Part shown: piece after piece, positions 34,402-45,401 of the stretch
Numbering within the stretch: position 1 is the stretch's first letter
Layout: each line of letters starts with the position of its first letter
Assembly (NCBI RefSeq): GCF_003412465.1
Contig: NZ_QTJV01000001.1
Span: forward strand, 1,116,001-1,180,000
DNA length: 64,000 nucleotides
Direction: 5' to 3'
DNA from: Chitinophaga silvisoli
Lineage (GTDB): Bacteria > Bacteroidota > Bacteroidia > Chitinophagales > Chitinophagaceae
Program-made: the position numbers and the translations under genes
The notes under the pieces: generated by a model
Told to the model about the DNA's origin: nothing
The model's database searches: none
The model's input: the letters and a program-made list of their open reading frames with translations, nothing else

Positions 34402-37400
34402 TTATTGTGTGATAATGATCTTCCTGATTGCAGTGCCCAATGGTGTTTCGAGCAGCAGTACATATGTACCGGCAGTGATATTGAGCTGATACGGAAGGTT
34501 GAACTCCGAAGCCGCACTTTCCTTCCTGTCATTCACCAGCTGATTGCTGATGATGTTGAACATGCGTAACCTGATCTCTGCTGCTTTATTCAAGGTAACG
34601 TGTACATTGAACTGACCACTGTTTGGATTAGGCATTACTTCGAATGTGCCGATGAAAGGCTCCTGTGCACCACCGGGAACCGGTAATGACTCCGCATCCA
34701 GTACTGCAATATCCTTGGCATAGGCGCTTTCACATTCACCGGTGTAAGAATGGAGTGTGATGTGGTAGATGCCTGTATCTGCAAAGCGAAGCTCAGTGAG
34801 CAGTGCCGTATTCTGCAACACCGTCACATTCGGATCATCAGGTATTTCCCATTCCGTACGTTCGGGCAGCGGAGAACTGATATTGATCAGGGACACAGTC
34901 TCATTACGGAATACCTGTGTAGAGACGACAAATGATGCTGCTATATCAGTCTGCACCTGTTGAATACGAACGGTATCACGGCCTGTACAACCTTTGCCAT
35001 CCGTCACTTCCACCCAATACAGTCCACTGTTGCTCACTTTCACCTGTGCAGTGCTTGCCTGGAAGGCAGGATCGCCACCCCAGGTATAGCTGGCTACAGG
35101 ATCTGCAATCGTGGCATTGATTGTATATAGCTGGCTGTTGCAAAGGGTTTTGTCTGCACCCAGCTGCACCTTTAATGGCGCTGGATCCGGGAGATTAAAT
35201 GTCTGTACCCGCTTACAATTATTGTTGTCCTGGATAGTCAGTTTGTATTGACCGGCACAGAGCTGATCTATCCTGCTGGCAGTACTGCCATTACTCCATT
35301 CATAGGTATAAGGAGGAATGCCACCGCTTACCTGAGTATTGATGGCACCATCACAGCTGCCTGCACAGATTGGCGGGATAATACCAGCGTCAATCACGAT
35401 ACCGTTTGGTATAAATACCGCTGCATTGTTTTGTGCCTGGCAACCGCGGCTATCCTTTACAAATACGAGGTAAGATCCTTCCGTTAAATTGCTGATTACA
35501 GGGGTAGTGGCACCGTTTGTCCATTCATAAGTATAAGGAGCGGTACCACCACTTACTGTAGTGTTGACTTCACCATCCTGTCCGCTGGCACAGGTCACCG
35601 GACTCGTGGCTAGTTGTACCTGCAGTTGATCGGGTTCAGCAAGTGGGAATGGAGCAGATGATTTATGAATATTATTGGCATCAGTAATGATGATCGTATA
35701 AGTACCGGCGGTTAATCCGCTGCCGGTAGATGTGGTCTGGCCGATTGCATTACCTTCTTTGTACCATGCAAAGGTATAGGGAGGTACGCCGCCGCTAAAG
35801 CTGCTGCTCAATACACCATCAGCGTCGCCCTTGCAGGATACAAAGTGTTGTTCACTGATGCTGATGACTAAGGGGGGAGGTTCCGCCAGTGTAAAGCTGG
35901 CAGTTACCGTACAACTCTTCATATTTATAGCAGGACCTGTATAGTTGGCATCTGTAATAGTCACGGTATAATCTCCTGCAGGTATACCCGAAAGCACATT
36001 CTCATAACCGGCTGTCACTACCTGGCCTGTGCCACTGCCGAGTGGCGTACCGTTGGCTTTCTGCCAGCTTACATTGTAGGTGCCGTCTGCATGGGCAGTA
36101 CCGCCCTGCAGCAGGATCTTAATACTACCATCTGAATAACCATTTGCCAAAGGCAGTGTCATTACAGGTTGAACGATGGCCAGTGGGGCCGCCGGCTGTG
36201 CGATGCTTGCAGTGCCGGATAAAGTACAGCCATGATAATCTGTAAGCGCTACAGTATAAGGACCTGCATGTAAACCACTGTTAAGAATAGTTTGAGGACC
36301 ATTACTCCACTGGTATACATAAGGAATTGTACCGCCGCTTACCAGGGCTTCCAGCACCCCATTAGAGGCATCGTAGCAGGTAGCTGCCGTATTGTTAAAT
36401 TGTACCTGCAAAGGGGGAGGATCAATCAGATCGATACCTGCAGAAAGTACTGTAATCATATTCGCATCTTTGGCCTTCACCAGATACTTTCCTGCAGGTA
36501 AGCCTGCCGCTGTTTCATCCGTTTGTCCGATAGCTACATTGGTACCATTCAGGACCTGGTACCATTCATACGTATAGTAAGGGGGATTTTTATAAGGCAC
36601 CCCGCCATTCACAACAGCCGTGAGTTGACCATCACTCTTTCCGTTACAGCTGACGCTATCTTTGATCTGGATGCCTGCCACCAGCAATGGTGGTTGTTTC
36701 AATGTAAAGGTATTGCTAAGCACACAGCCTTGGCGTGTATCAGCTGCATTGTAATTGGCATCAGTTACTGTCAGGATATAATCACCATCCGGCTGATTAC
36801 TGATAGTCGTACCATTGTTAACATTGGTAGGTGTCAATACGGTACCATCTGCCTTTTTCCATGCTATATTATAAGGTGGTGTGCCTCCTTTCAGGTAGGC
36901 AGTGATACTGCCATCAGTATACCCGTATGCGGTAGGGTGGGTGATGGATATGGCATCAATACCCAGCGGTGCATCCGGTTGTTTAAGACTGACACCGGTT
37001 TCTGTATCACCTGAGCTTAATTTGCCCGGACATCCATTCTGGTCTTTTACCTGTACGAGGTAGTCGCCAACAGGCAAGCCGGAGATAATACCGGTATTTG
37101 CAGTAAATGCTTTTGTCAGATAAGTGTTGTCTGCAACAGCTTTATACAAGGCTATATAGCCACCGGCACCACCATTGGCACTGAGATTGATTGCACCATC
37201 ACTACCACCAAAACATTTTACATCAACCGGAACAGGTGTTGTAAAGGTTACCTGCGTTGGCTCAGTGAGGGTAAAAGTTGTAGGACTCACACCATCGATA
37301 GACGTAGCCCGGCCATTATATGCACCCGTTACTGTGATCTGGTACCTGCTGGCACTCAGGGTACCGTATGGCCAGGTATAAGTGCCATCTGCTGCAATCA

Positions 37401-38679
37401 CCGCATTGATATCATTATGTACCGTACCGCCTGTGCCTACTGCCAGGTCTTTTACTTCTACATTCAATGTTTCGCCGGGGTATAACTGCCTGTCAAATGT
37501 GAGCTTAAAACCACCATCATTCGTACCGGTGCAGGAAATGTTTTTAGGTGTCATACTCACAATACGGGGGGTAGATAAGCGGTAATCCAGCGTGACGGTG
37601 GCTGATTCACGGTCGGGCGCACAGATCGGGAACATCTTTACCCTGATCAGTTTATTGAGATATTGTAAATAGTTGGCTCCAAAAAGACTGTTGCCTGAAA
37701 TGACGAGTGGATTCACACCACCCTTATAGTTTGTCCAGGAAGCACCGTCATCTGTACTATAAGCCCATACATATTGACTGGTAGCAATCCCCGAAGGCCC
37801 GGTGAGTGTAATGTCAGAATTGGTGGGGAGTATATTGGAACCTGCTACAGGTCCATATACCAGTTGATTCATCACCTTTTTATAAGATACCTTGATATTG
37901 CTGTTGTTGCCGAGTGAGGAGAAGACCCCGGAATATACCTGGTCGGGCATATCAGGAACTGTATTGACAGGAAGGTCCAGCACTTTCTGTACACCTGTAC
38001 CATTGATTCTCGTATAACTGGAGATATGTATTGTAGAAATCGTTTTACCTGTGCTGTTGATCGCATTGAAGGTTTTATTGATGGTAGTGTTGCCTGAGGT
38101 ATTCGGCGCAGTCCATATAAAAGCATATAACTGGTCAGAACTACCATCTGTATAATATGCAGTGATGTCATAATCCATATTCGAATTATTCGGATAGACC
38201 TCATTGGTAGTGATTTCTAAATTATACACATTGGAGACCGGCTTAATGGTCACATGAATATTGGACTCCTGGTTGTACCCTGCAAACAAATTACCAACGT
38301 TGATATCATAACAGTCAAGAGTGCCCGGCAGGGAATAGTCAGTTTCTTTTGATTCCGCCGTATTGTTACAGGATCGTTTTCGTTTCCCATATGTGGCAAT
38401 ACCTGTAATAGGATTATCTTTTGAATAGACAATGGTCTTGGTGGGATAATTCCACACCACACCGTCCCTGATACCATCCAGGGATCCGGAGGCCATTACC
38501 CTTGAACCAGTTGGGAATAATGCATACAGCTCAAATAGACTACCACAGGTAGCTTCATCACCGAAGCCCATGATGGCGTAATCGAGGGTCATCTGGAATA
38601 AAGCAGTGTTTTGCGCACGGACTTTTCCTGTAAGGAAAAGGAGGGGAAGGCATAACAACAACAGCATTCTTTTTATCAT
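34402..38679 (-). CDS. SprB-repeat protein with T9SS type A sorting domain (gene 3)
   Basis: A 1425-aa protein with a signal peptide ending GKVRAQ. Between about 370 and 1190 it has repeated SprB-type units, recognised by C-x-G-x-x-D-G, SGG-x-PPYTYEW and D-x-x-GC, e.g. VSCKGDADGVLSSSFSGG and ICAGSCDGAINTQVSGG. The C-terminal domain (from residue 1344, FEVMPNPNSGQFNVHV to IIITQ) is a T9SS type A sorting signal, so the protein is secreted across the outer membrane and attached to the surface. SprB relatives are gliding adhesins. It is the only operon member with a visible T9SS signal. Confidence 0.88.
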   Translation of the reverse strand: MIKRMLLLLCLPLLFLTGKVRAQNTALFQMTLDYAIMGFGDEATCGSLFELYALFPTGSRVMASGSLDGIRDGVVWNYPTKTIVYSKDNPITGIATYGKRKRSCNNTAESKETDYSLPGTLDCYDINVGNLFAGYNQESNIHVTIKPVSNVYNLEITTNEVYPNNSNMDYDITAYYTDGSSDQLYAFIWTAPNTSGNTTINKTFNAINSTGKTISTIHISSYTRINGTGVQKVLDLPVNTVPDMPDQVYSGVFSSLGNNSNIKVSYKKVMNQLVYGPVAGSNILPTNSDITLTGPSGIATSQYVWAYSTDDGASWTNYKGGVNPLVISGNSLFGANYLQYLNKLIRVKMFPICAPDRESATVTLDYRLSTPRIVSMTPKNISCTGTNDGGFKLTFDRQLYPGETLNVEVKDLAVGTGGTVHNDINAVIAADGTYTWPYGTLSASRYQITVTGAYNGRATSIDGVSPTTFTLTEPTQVTFTTPVPVDVKCFGGSDGAINLSANGGAGGYIALYKAVADNTYLTKAFTANTGIISGLPVGDYLVQVKDQNGCPGKLSSGDTETGVSLKQPDAPLGIDAISITHPTAYGYTDGSITAYLKGGTPPYNIAWKKADGTVLTPTNVNNGTTISNQPDGDYILTVTDANYNAADTRQGCVLSNTFTLKQPPLLVAGIQIKDSVSCNGKSDGQLTAVVNGGVPYKNPPYYTYEWYQVLNGTNVAIGQTDETAAGLPAGKYLVKAKDANMITVLSAGIDLIDPPPLQVQFNNTAATCYDASNGVLEALVSGGTIPYVYQWSNGPQTILNSGLHAGPYTVALTDYHGCTLSGTASIAQPAAPLAIVQPVMTLPLANGYSDGSIKILLQGGTAHADGTYNVSWQKANGTPLGSGTGQVVTAGYENVLSGIPAGDYTVTITDANYTGPAINMKSCTVTASFTLAEPPPLVISISEQHFVSCKGDADGVLSSSFSGGVPPYTFAWYKEGNAIGQTTSTGSGLTAGTYTIIITDANNIHKSSAPFPLAEPDQLQVQLATSPVTCASGQDGEVNTTVSGGTAPYTYEWTNGATTPVISNLTEGSYLVFVKDSRGCQAQNNAAVFIPNGIVIDAGIIPPICAGSCDGAINTQVSGGIPPYTYEWSNGSTASRIDQLCAGQYKLTIQDNNNCKRVQTFNLPDPAPLKVQLGADKTLCNSQLYTINATIADPVASYTWGGDPAFQASTAQVKVSNSGLYWVEVTDGKGCTGRDTVRIQQVQTDIAASFVVSTQVFRNETVSLINISSPLPERTEWEIPDDPNVTVLQNTALLTELRFADTGIYHITLHSYTGECESAYAKDIAVLDAESLPVPGGAQEPFIGTFEVMPNPNSGQFNVHVTLNKAAEIRLRMFNIISNQLVNDRKESAASEFNLPYQLNITAGTYVLLLETPLGTAIRKIIITQ

Positions 38680-38682
38680 AGG

Positions 38683-40758
38683 TCAATAGCTTGTTTTAAT
38701 TTTTTTGAGGGGGCCGCTCAGACCGTTTTTGTTTACAGCCCGAACGCCATATTCGTATTCAGTATTAATCTTCAGGGATTTATCCACTACTGTTTTCACA
38801 TTTGCAGGTACCACCATCCACAGGCTCAGTGGTTGTCCGCTGGCACCTTTATACAACTGGTATTCGTTGATCTCTGCGTTATTGGCTTTCCAGGATACTT
38901 CAATGTAACGCTGCTCCCTGTTCATATATACATCCAGCGCTTTAATTCCAAGACTATTGGGATCGGCAGGTATTGTGACGGTAATAGGTTGTGTGGGAGG
39001 TGATTCCAGTCCGCTGCTATCTTTGGCCAGTAGTATATAAGTGTAGGTTTGTCCCCTATCAGCCAGTTTATCAGCATAATATTGTGTACCGTCATGGAAT
39101 GCCTGCAGCAATACCCATTTCTGGCTGGTATCAGCCCTGGCTTTCCTGTATAGTAAATGTGCAGCTACATCTGCATCTCTGCTGTTCACCCAGGACAGTT
39201 TCACCTGCCCGTCTTCTACCTTATAAGCGCTGAAGAGCGGGGCGGTAGGAGGGATTACATCCGGTTTCTTCAATTCAAGGATGGCTGAGTAAGCGGATTG
39301 ATTATATCTCTTATCAAGGGCCGCAACAGCATAATACATCTTGCTGTTGAGCGATTTAACAGGAACTGTATCTTTAAAAATAGTCTGCTTGTGTACAGCG
39401 TCGACCAGCGGAGACAGTTCTTCATTTGGTCTGCCGGCGCGGAATACTTTGTAGCCCAGCATATCTTTTTCAGTATTCGCTTTCCAGCTCAGTGTCACGA
39501 TACCATTGCTGTCAATATTCCCTGCCAGTTCTACAGGGGGCGCTGGCGGTATTGAATCTACAGGTTGAACCAATACAGGGAATGATGTCGTTGATTCACC
39601 TTCTTTCGCTACCGCCGTGATGGTAAAATAATTGGAAGGAAATAACTGGTCATATTGTAAACTGCGCTGCTCAGGTGTAATATTGCTGACTACCGTTTTA
39701 TAAGGTCCGTTTTCACGTTCTGCCTGGTTCAGCACAAAGCCTTTGATGAATGCATTACCAGCTGTTTCAAAATCCCAGGTCAGTGTCATTTTCCCCTGCG
39801 CATTGATCTGGTTGGTCCTGATGTTGGGTACATAGATCAGTACATTTCTGCCCTTACCAATAGCAGGTTTGGATGGAGGTCCCTTTTCACCAAAGGCAGA
39901 AATACCCCTTACCCTGAACTGGTATACTGTGGTATTGTCTTCCAGCGAATCGATGAAATACATTCTTGGGGATGCCTTCCCTTCTTTCTCATTCAGGTTC
40001 GTAACCGGCAGGGAACGGGCTGGTGTAAAGGTCTTACCACCATCTTTGGAATGCTCCACGATCCAGGAGGTATAGTAGTTTTTCAGCAGACTGTAATCCC
40101 AGCTAAGCATGACCTGTTTATCGCCGAATACCGCCCCAATATCACCCGGTACGGGGAGTGGCGCATAATCCTGGATGCCGATGAATACACCGCCAGAATC
40201 TATCCCTGTTTGTGGTGCGAGGGCTTTAACACGGTACAGGTATTTTTCGTTCGGGCGGGCATCTTTATCTTCCCAGCCCCAGCCTGCCATCACGGCGGCA
40301 TCAAAACTATTGTCTGCCGCATAGAGGGAGAGTGAGAAGCGTTGTTCCTGCTCTGCTGATTGTGCCATGATGGCTGCTACCCCTTTTCCACTGCCACCGC
40401 TTACCTCGAAATCCTTGCCGTACAATGCCTGTGCAATGATGGCAGCATATTGATCATGCTGTACAATCGTCTCCCATTCGTTTAATGGTTTTGGCCTTAG
40501 CGGACTGCTATTGAGTACCCTGGCTTCCGGTGAGGGTAATATTTTGCCATCCCTGACAACTGTGTAGCGGGTAAGTTCAAATCCGTATTGATTGCCGAGT
40601 TTCCATGCGCGGGAGGTATTCATGCCCCAGCGTATCAGGATGCTGTGTTGGCGCGCACTCCCCGTAACCGCTACCCGGGAGCTGTCTTTACGTTGTGCCT
40701 GAAGTGGTATGACAGCCGTTAATAATATTAATATCAGCAGTAGGCGTATAGTATACAT
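38683..40758 (-). CDS. exported fibronectin type III repeat protein (gene 2)
   Basis: A 691-aa protein with a signal peptide ending PLQAQ and about five FN3 domains over residues 200-691, each with a conserved LSW start and late Y.Y.V motif (KQVMLSWDYS, TLTWDFET, VTLSWKANTEKDMLGYKVFRA, VKLSWVNSRDADVAAHLLYR, IEVSWKANNAEINEYQLYK). The first 200 residues are distinct. No sorting domain seen, so it may stay periplasmic or ride with the T9SS protein. It starts within the stop of the 1547-aa gene (TAATG). Confidence 0.82.
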   Translation of the reverse strand: MYTIRLLLILILLTAVIPLQAQRKDSSRVAVTGSARQHSILIRWGMNTSRAWKLGNQYGFELTRYTVVRDGKILPSPEARVLNSSPLRPKPLNEWETIVQHDQYAAIIAQALYGKDFEVSGGSGKGVAAIMAQSAEQEQRFSLSLYAADNSFDAAVMAGWGWEDKDARPNEKYLYRVKALAPQTGIDSGGVFIGIQDYAPLPVPGDIGAVFGDKQVMLSWDYSLLKNYYTSWIVEHSKDGGKTFTPARSLPVTNLNEKEGKASPRMYFIDSLEDNTTVYQFRVRGISAFGEKGPPSKPAIGKGRNVLIYVPNIRTNQINAQGKMTLTWDFETAGNAFIKGFVLNQAERENGPYKTVVSNITPEQRSLQYDQLFPSNYFTITAVAKEGESTTSFPVLVQPVDSIPPAPPVELAGNIDSNGIVTLSWKANTEKDMLGYKVFRAGRPNEELSPLVDAVHKQTIFKDTVPVKSLNSKMYYAVAALDKRYNQSAYSAILELKKPDVIPPTAPLFSAYKVEDGQVKLSWVNSRDADVAAHLLYRKARADTSQKWVLLQAFHDGTQYYADKLADRGQTYTYILLAKDSSGLESPPTQPITVTIPADPNSLGIKALDVYMNREQRYIEVSWKANNAEINEYQLYKGASGQPLSLWMVVPANVKTVVDKSLKINTEYEYGVRAVNKNGLSGPLKKIKTSY

Positions 40759-43700
40759 TAGAGAACCGAGGTTTTAAAAGGATTTTGATATTCGAAGACC
40801 GCACTGCTGGTTTTCGTTCCGTCAGGCAATACATACTGGTATTTTACTTTGTAGGTGCCGAACCGCATAAAAGGGAAATGCCCGTTTATGAGGTAGCTGT
40901 ATTTTGCTGCATCAGGTTTGCCCAGGAACTTATTCACTACTTTGAATTGTAATTCGACAAAGTCCTGTTTGTAGATCAGTGGCAGATCGTAGATATAAGG
41001 TAAGCGTGTTTTGATCCAGCTGGTCACCTTGCCGGTGGATGCTTCCGCAAGGTAGGTGGGTGTCAGGATCAGGGCTTTGCCTGGTGGAATACCTAATTCA
41101 TCGGTATTGCGGCCGGTGATGAAGAGTGTGCTGTCAATCGGATAGTTGGCGTACAACAGTGGATTGATATCACTTGTATAATATGCATCGTCCAGTACTG
41201 CCTCTACATTGACCAGGGGTTTATATCCTGAATAAGTTGTACCTGTCATCTCTGCTACTTCAAAACCTTCGTATTCTCCTACATCAGCCAGCAGTCTTAT
41301 TACATCTGTAGATACAGTTTCGCCCACACCTTCTTTCAGATGCAGGGATTGCATCTTTGCAGCAAAGGTGCTGAACTGGCTGCTATGGAATCCATAGTGC
41401 AGCAGGGACTTGGTCACATCGCCCCTGGAAACTGTTTGTGCCTGGTTGTTGGCTACTGAGTAGCTACCATCTTCACCTGCGCTCTGTTCCTGCTGATAAG
41501 GCTGTACTTCATCTGTGCTTTGTGCACCCGGGGGACTGGCGATGATATCGAATGTGTAATTGGTATTCGCCTGTAATCCCGCTGGTGAAAAATGAATAAT
41601 CTGTGCAACAGAATCATAGCTCATATCTGTTTTGGTCACAGTACCCGCTGCATCTTTGAAGCTGATCGAGTATTTCCATTTTGCATCAAAGAGGTAGGAT
41701 TGACCCATACTCAGGTTAATGATCCCTTTGTCGGATTCATCTTTGTAATAATATTGCTGGTTCACTACCGGGTATGCATATGCGATGTTCTGGAGTGGGA
41801 TATAATCAGGTGCAGTGCCGGTAGTGAAGTCAACAGAATCTGTTTCTTCACCAGGTTTGCCATCTACATAGGTGGTTTGCCAGTTGCCATCGTCCATTAG
41901 TTCTTCGAAGGTCACTTTCACCCTTGCGGTCAATGGTTTTTGAGAAGGGAGGATCTCTTTGGAATAGAAGGATACCCCGTCATTATTGCTGTTCCATTCC
42001 AGTCTGCCGGCAATAGGCTGGCCATGGTCAGTAACGGTGAAGGAAGCAAGTCGTGCCCTGTAAGTTTTAGAACCCTTATCATTTTCTACTTCGAATGGCT
42101 GCCCTATGCGCATATTAAAGGCGGCCTGCGGTGCGGAGAATACATCTACCCCACTGGCATTGGCCGATGGCCTGATGTCCGAAATGATCTTCACATCTAC
42201 CGGGCTATTATCTCCGGTTACAATTTCACATTCACTACCGATCACGACTTTCATACGCATATTCCCTTTCACAAGGCCGTTCAGCACACTGAATTTTACA
42301 GCCATATAACCTCTTAACCAGGTGGGGTTAGGCAGCTTGGCCTGCATGAGCATGGCTGCTGCACCTGATATGAGTGGTACCCTGGCCTTGATGAATTTAA
42401 GGTTTACTTTCACGCCCAGTTCACCCTGCAGGTATACATAAGCCTGTCCATTTGCATACCAGCCATCGATGCCTATCTTCTCTGTGCTGCCTACGCAATG
42501 GGCATCCCCATAATCTTTCAGCATGATGTCGAAGCCAACACCTGCTTTGAAGTTGGCGTAGAGGATGAGGAAACTGATATCACCTGTTTCCACTGTGAGG
42601 CTGGCTCCAAATGCAAAGCCACGCCCTTCGCCCAGTGCATTTGCATCGCGCATGTAATCGAGTTCTTCCATCGCTACACCAAGAATGTCTGCCACCTCCT
42701 GCGGTGGTGGGGGAGATGCTGGTATTTTATCACCTACCATCAGGTAGTTGCCCGATTTAATAGAAAGGCCGCCAATAGACAGTTTAGTACCTAAGCGATT
42801 GGTAGGTGTACCCATATGCAGGTACCATTCACTGGGGGAGATATGCAATACAGCCCATCCTGCTCGGTTGTCGCTGGCATTGCCTGTCATCATTCCATTG
42901 GCTACGTTCATGAACATGTCGAAGTTGCCATGCAGTGTGGAAGTGACAAAATCATATTGAATACCTATATAAGCAGTGATGCCTACTTCGGCAGATAGAT
43001 TCTTATCGCTGGATAATGCGGCGGCTGCCCCCGAAGGATCAGAGACCTTCAGGTCTTCGAGTTTTTGACCTGTAGATCCCAGGCTGGCAATGGCTTTTTG
43101 TTCCTGCTCCTGTATTTTTGCAAACTGTGCACTTACCTGTTGGGTAATGTTGCCCATTGGTATAGTGGCCAGTACTTTCGCATATCCATAGAGTCCCATG
43201 AAGTTGATACCGCCATTGCGGTTAAATGCGACCTCAAATGAGACCTCGCCATGTACCACCTCATCCTTCACCATATCGAACAATACAGCGGCTTTAATGC
43301 CCAATCCTGCCGCAGAATCAGGTACGTATCGTACACCGGTAGGAGAAGCGATTGTATCGATTCCTTCTTTTTTCATGCGGTAATAAGCACCGCCGCCAAA
43401 GCCGGAAATTTCAAGTGGTGGTGCTACTGCAATACCTGGTTTAAATTCAGCCTTCCCATCTACATACCAATACCGGAAGGATTTACAGCCAAACATGGCA
43501 CGGGTTTTTACCTTGATTTTTCCACTCATGAAATCGGCATTCACTTCTCCGCTCACCGCATCGCCATACACGGCATCATTATCATACACTACCAGTGAAC
43601 CGGATATTTTAAAGGCATCACTCAATTCCGCATTCAGGGAAATTGAATCCAGTTTTACCTTTTGGAATTTCCAGGTCTGGAGTCCCTTGGTATTGTCGAA

Positions 43701-45401
43701 CTTTCCTACCAGTGAGAAGTGGGTGTTGCCGCCAAACTTTCCTTCCATCAGGTTGAAGCGTACACCAATATTGAGGTTAGCGCTGCTATCTTTGGTCTGA
43801 AGAGAAATTTCATTGATTGCCACAGGGAAGTTCGAAATGGTATTCATATCGTTGTAACCAAAGTAATCTGCGGTGAGATAAGGTGCTTTGGTTTGCAGAT
43901 GCAATCCCTGGAAGGTGATACCTTTGAACTTTGCGATGGGATTACCATTATCATCCTGTTTTAGTGAAGATGCCAGGATCAGGGCACCATTCAGCATGGC
44001 TTCGGGTTCAAAGTGACCGTCTGCCAATTTGAGTTGTACCCATGAATTCGGATTGATCTGTGCTTTGGCGCGCCATACCATAAAGTCAAGCGTATCTATA
44101 TTACTCAGCTTAAGTATATATTCATTGTCGGCGGTAATTACGGCAGAATAGGCGAGTGGTGAACCAGTCATAGGCAGGCCCAGCATGCCGTTGAAAGCTG
44201 CGCCTGTCAGGTGATTGGCTTCGAGGTCTATATCAAAGTGATCTACTGAAAAACGCCATCCGGCGGCGCTGCCATCCGGCAATATATTGTTGCCGAAAAA
44301 GTTGCCGGAGATGCCATTGTTGTCGATGATCATATTTTTGCCACCAAAAGAAACGCGTTTGTCTGTTTGATTCCGCCATACAAACTGCTTTGGCAATGTA
44401 ATTTCCAGGTCCGAGACGTATACACCTCTCCATATATTCGGATCTTCGGCGGACATATAGCGCTGCTGGTAATCCGAGGGATAGGTAATGTCCGGCGAGT
44501 TACGGATATCGCTGCCATCGTACACTGCTTTCCCGATCTTAAAACCTACGCCATGCAGGGGTGTGACTTCAAACGCGGGTAATTCAACACTTACAAGAAT
44601 ATCATTCCAGTCACGCACCACGGTATTGAAAGATGCTTTTACCTGTGCAGTAGAGTCTGTATTCCTTTCTCCATTTGCCTTCAGGGGCACGAGCATGCTG
44701 CGGGGAAACAGGAGGTCGGCACTCAGGCCCAGTTCTTTGAAACCATTACAATCAATGGTGATATAGGTTTGGTCAAGGCCCTGACCGGTGCTCATATTCA
44801 TGCCACCTTTCAGGATCAGGGCAGCAGTGCCACCGCTTAGTTTTATGGGGATGTTTCCAAGCAGGACCAGTTTGGCATCGCCTATAATCCCGCCTTTATA
44901 GGAGAGTTTCAATCCTTTCAGTCCAAAGAAAATTTCCTTTGGCTCCTGTGGAATCTGCACTTTCGCATATACTGTGAGTTCCGCATAGGTAGGATAGAAC
45001 ATGGCGTTACTGACAGCGATGGTCACTGTGGTGTTGCCAACGGTCTTATAAAGCCCTATGGGCAGCTCATTCAGATCGTCCGGGGAGATGGTGGAAGTAT
45101 AGCGGTTATTCTTGTCTATCTTCTCAAATTCGGCCTTGGCTATATCCCGGTACACATGCGCATTGCTGTCCGTATCATAGATATGCTGCAGGCCAGCATC
45201 CGAGAATAGTCCCGATTCCGGTGCCAGGAGCCGTTGCTCTATTTCAGGAAAACTACGTGTTTCCAGCATACCGGCATTCAGGGAATTTGTCCTGATGTAA
45301 TCGCTGTCCGCCGCAAAGAGGGTAGTAGATTGTCCGGCAATAAATAGTAATAACAGCCTAAAGTAATAGCAATAGGTTCTCTTGAGGTAAGGTTTTACCA
45401 T
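40758..45401 (-). CDS. giant exported beta-rich protein (surface operon gene 1)
   Basis: A 1547-aa protein with a signal peptide ending TLFAAD (about residue 31). I recognise no family. The first 1100 residues are beta-rich with long amphipathic strands, including segments such as FSLVGKFDNTKG and KISGSLVVYDNDAVYGDAVSGE that resemble lipid-binding or AsmA-like stacked strands. A short helical, Gln-rich stretch (QVSAQFAKIQEQEQKAIASL) lies near 770. The C-terminal 440 residues are more globular. It is the first gene of the block and probably its largest structural component. Confidence 0.7.
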   Translation of the reverse strand: MVKPYLKRTYCYYFRLLLLFIAGQSTTLFAADSDYIRTNSLNAGMLETRSFPEIEQRLLAPESGLFSDAGLQHIYDTDSNAHVYRDIAKAEFEKIDKNNRYTSTISPDDLNELPIGLYKTVGNTTVTIAVSNAMFYPTYAELTVYAKVQIPQEPKEIFFGLKGLKLSYKGGIIGDAKLVLLGNIPIKLSGGTAALILKGGMNMSTGQGLDQTYITIDCNGFKELGLSADLLFPRSMLVPLKANGERNTDSTAQVKASFNTVVRDWNDILVSVELPAFEVTPLHGVGFKIGKAVYDGSDIRNSPDITYPSDYQQRYMSAEDPNIWRGVYVSDLEITLPKQFVWRNQTDKRVSFGGKNMIIDNNGISGNFFGNNILPDGSAAGWRFSVDHFDIDLEANHLTGAAFNGMLGLPMTGSPLAYSAVITADNEYILKLSNIDTLDFMVWRAKAQINPNSWVQLKLADGHFEPEAMLNGALILASSLKQDDNGNPIAKFKGITFQGLHLQTKAPYLTADYFGYNDMNTISNFPVAINEISLQTKDSSANLNIGVRFNLMEGKFGGNTHFSLVGKFDNTKGLQTWKFQKVKLDSISLNAELSDAFKISGSLVVYDNDAVYGDAVSGEVNADFMSGKIKVKTRAMFGCKSFRYWYVDGKAEFKPGIAVAPPLEISGFGGGAYYRMKKEGIDTIASPTGVRYVPDSAAGLGIKAAVLFDMVKDEVVHGEVSFEVAFNRNGGINFMGLYGYAKVLATIPMGNITQQVSAQFAKIQEQEQKAIASLGSTGQKLEDLKVSDPSGAAAALSSDKNLSAEVGITAYIGIQYDFVTSTLHGNFDMFMNVANGMMTGNASDNRAGWAVLHISPSEWYLHMGTPTNRLGTKLSIGGLSIKSGNYLMVGDKIPASPPPPQEVADILGVAMEELDYMRDANALGEGRGFAFGASLTVETGDISFLILYANFKAGVGFDIMLKDYGDAHCVGSTEKIGIDGWYANGQAYVYLQGELGVKVNLKFIKARVPLISGAAAMLMQAKLPNPTWLRGYMAVKFSVLNGLVKGNMRMKVVIGSECEIVTGDNSPVDVKIISDIRPSANASGVDVFSAPQAAFNMRIGQPFEVENDKGSKTYRARLASFTVTDHGQPIAGRLEWNSNNDGVSFYSKEILPSQKPLTARVKVTFEELMDDGNWQTTYVDGKPGEETDSVDFTTGTAPDYIPLQNIAYAYPVVNQQYYYKDESDKGIINLSMGQSYLFDAKWKYSISFKDAAGTVTKTDMSYDSVAQIIHFSPAGLQANTNYTFDIIASPPGAQSTDEVQPYQQEQSAGEDGSYSVANNQAQTVSRGDVTKSLLHYGFHSSQFSTFAAKMQSLHLKEGVGETVSTDVIRLLADVGEYEGFEVAEMTGTTYSGYKPLVNVEAVLDDAYYTSDINPLLYANYPIDSTLFITGRNTDELGIPPGKALILTPTYLAEASTGKVTSWIKTRLPYIYDLPLIYKQDFVELQFKVVNKFLGKPDAAKYSYLINGHFPFMRFGTYKVKYQYVLPDGTKTSSAVFEYQNPFKTSVL

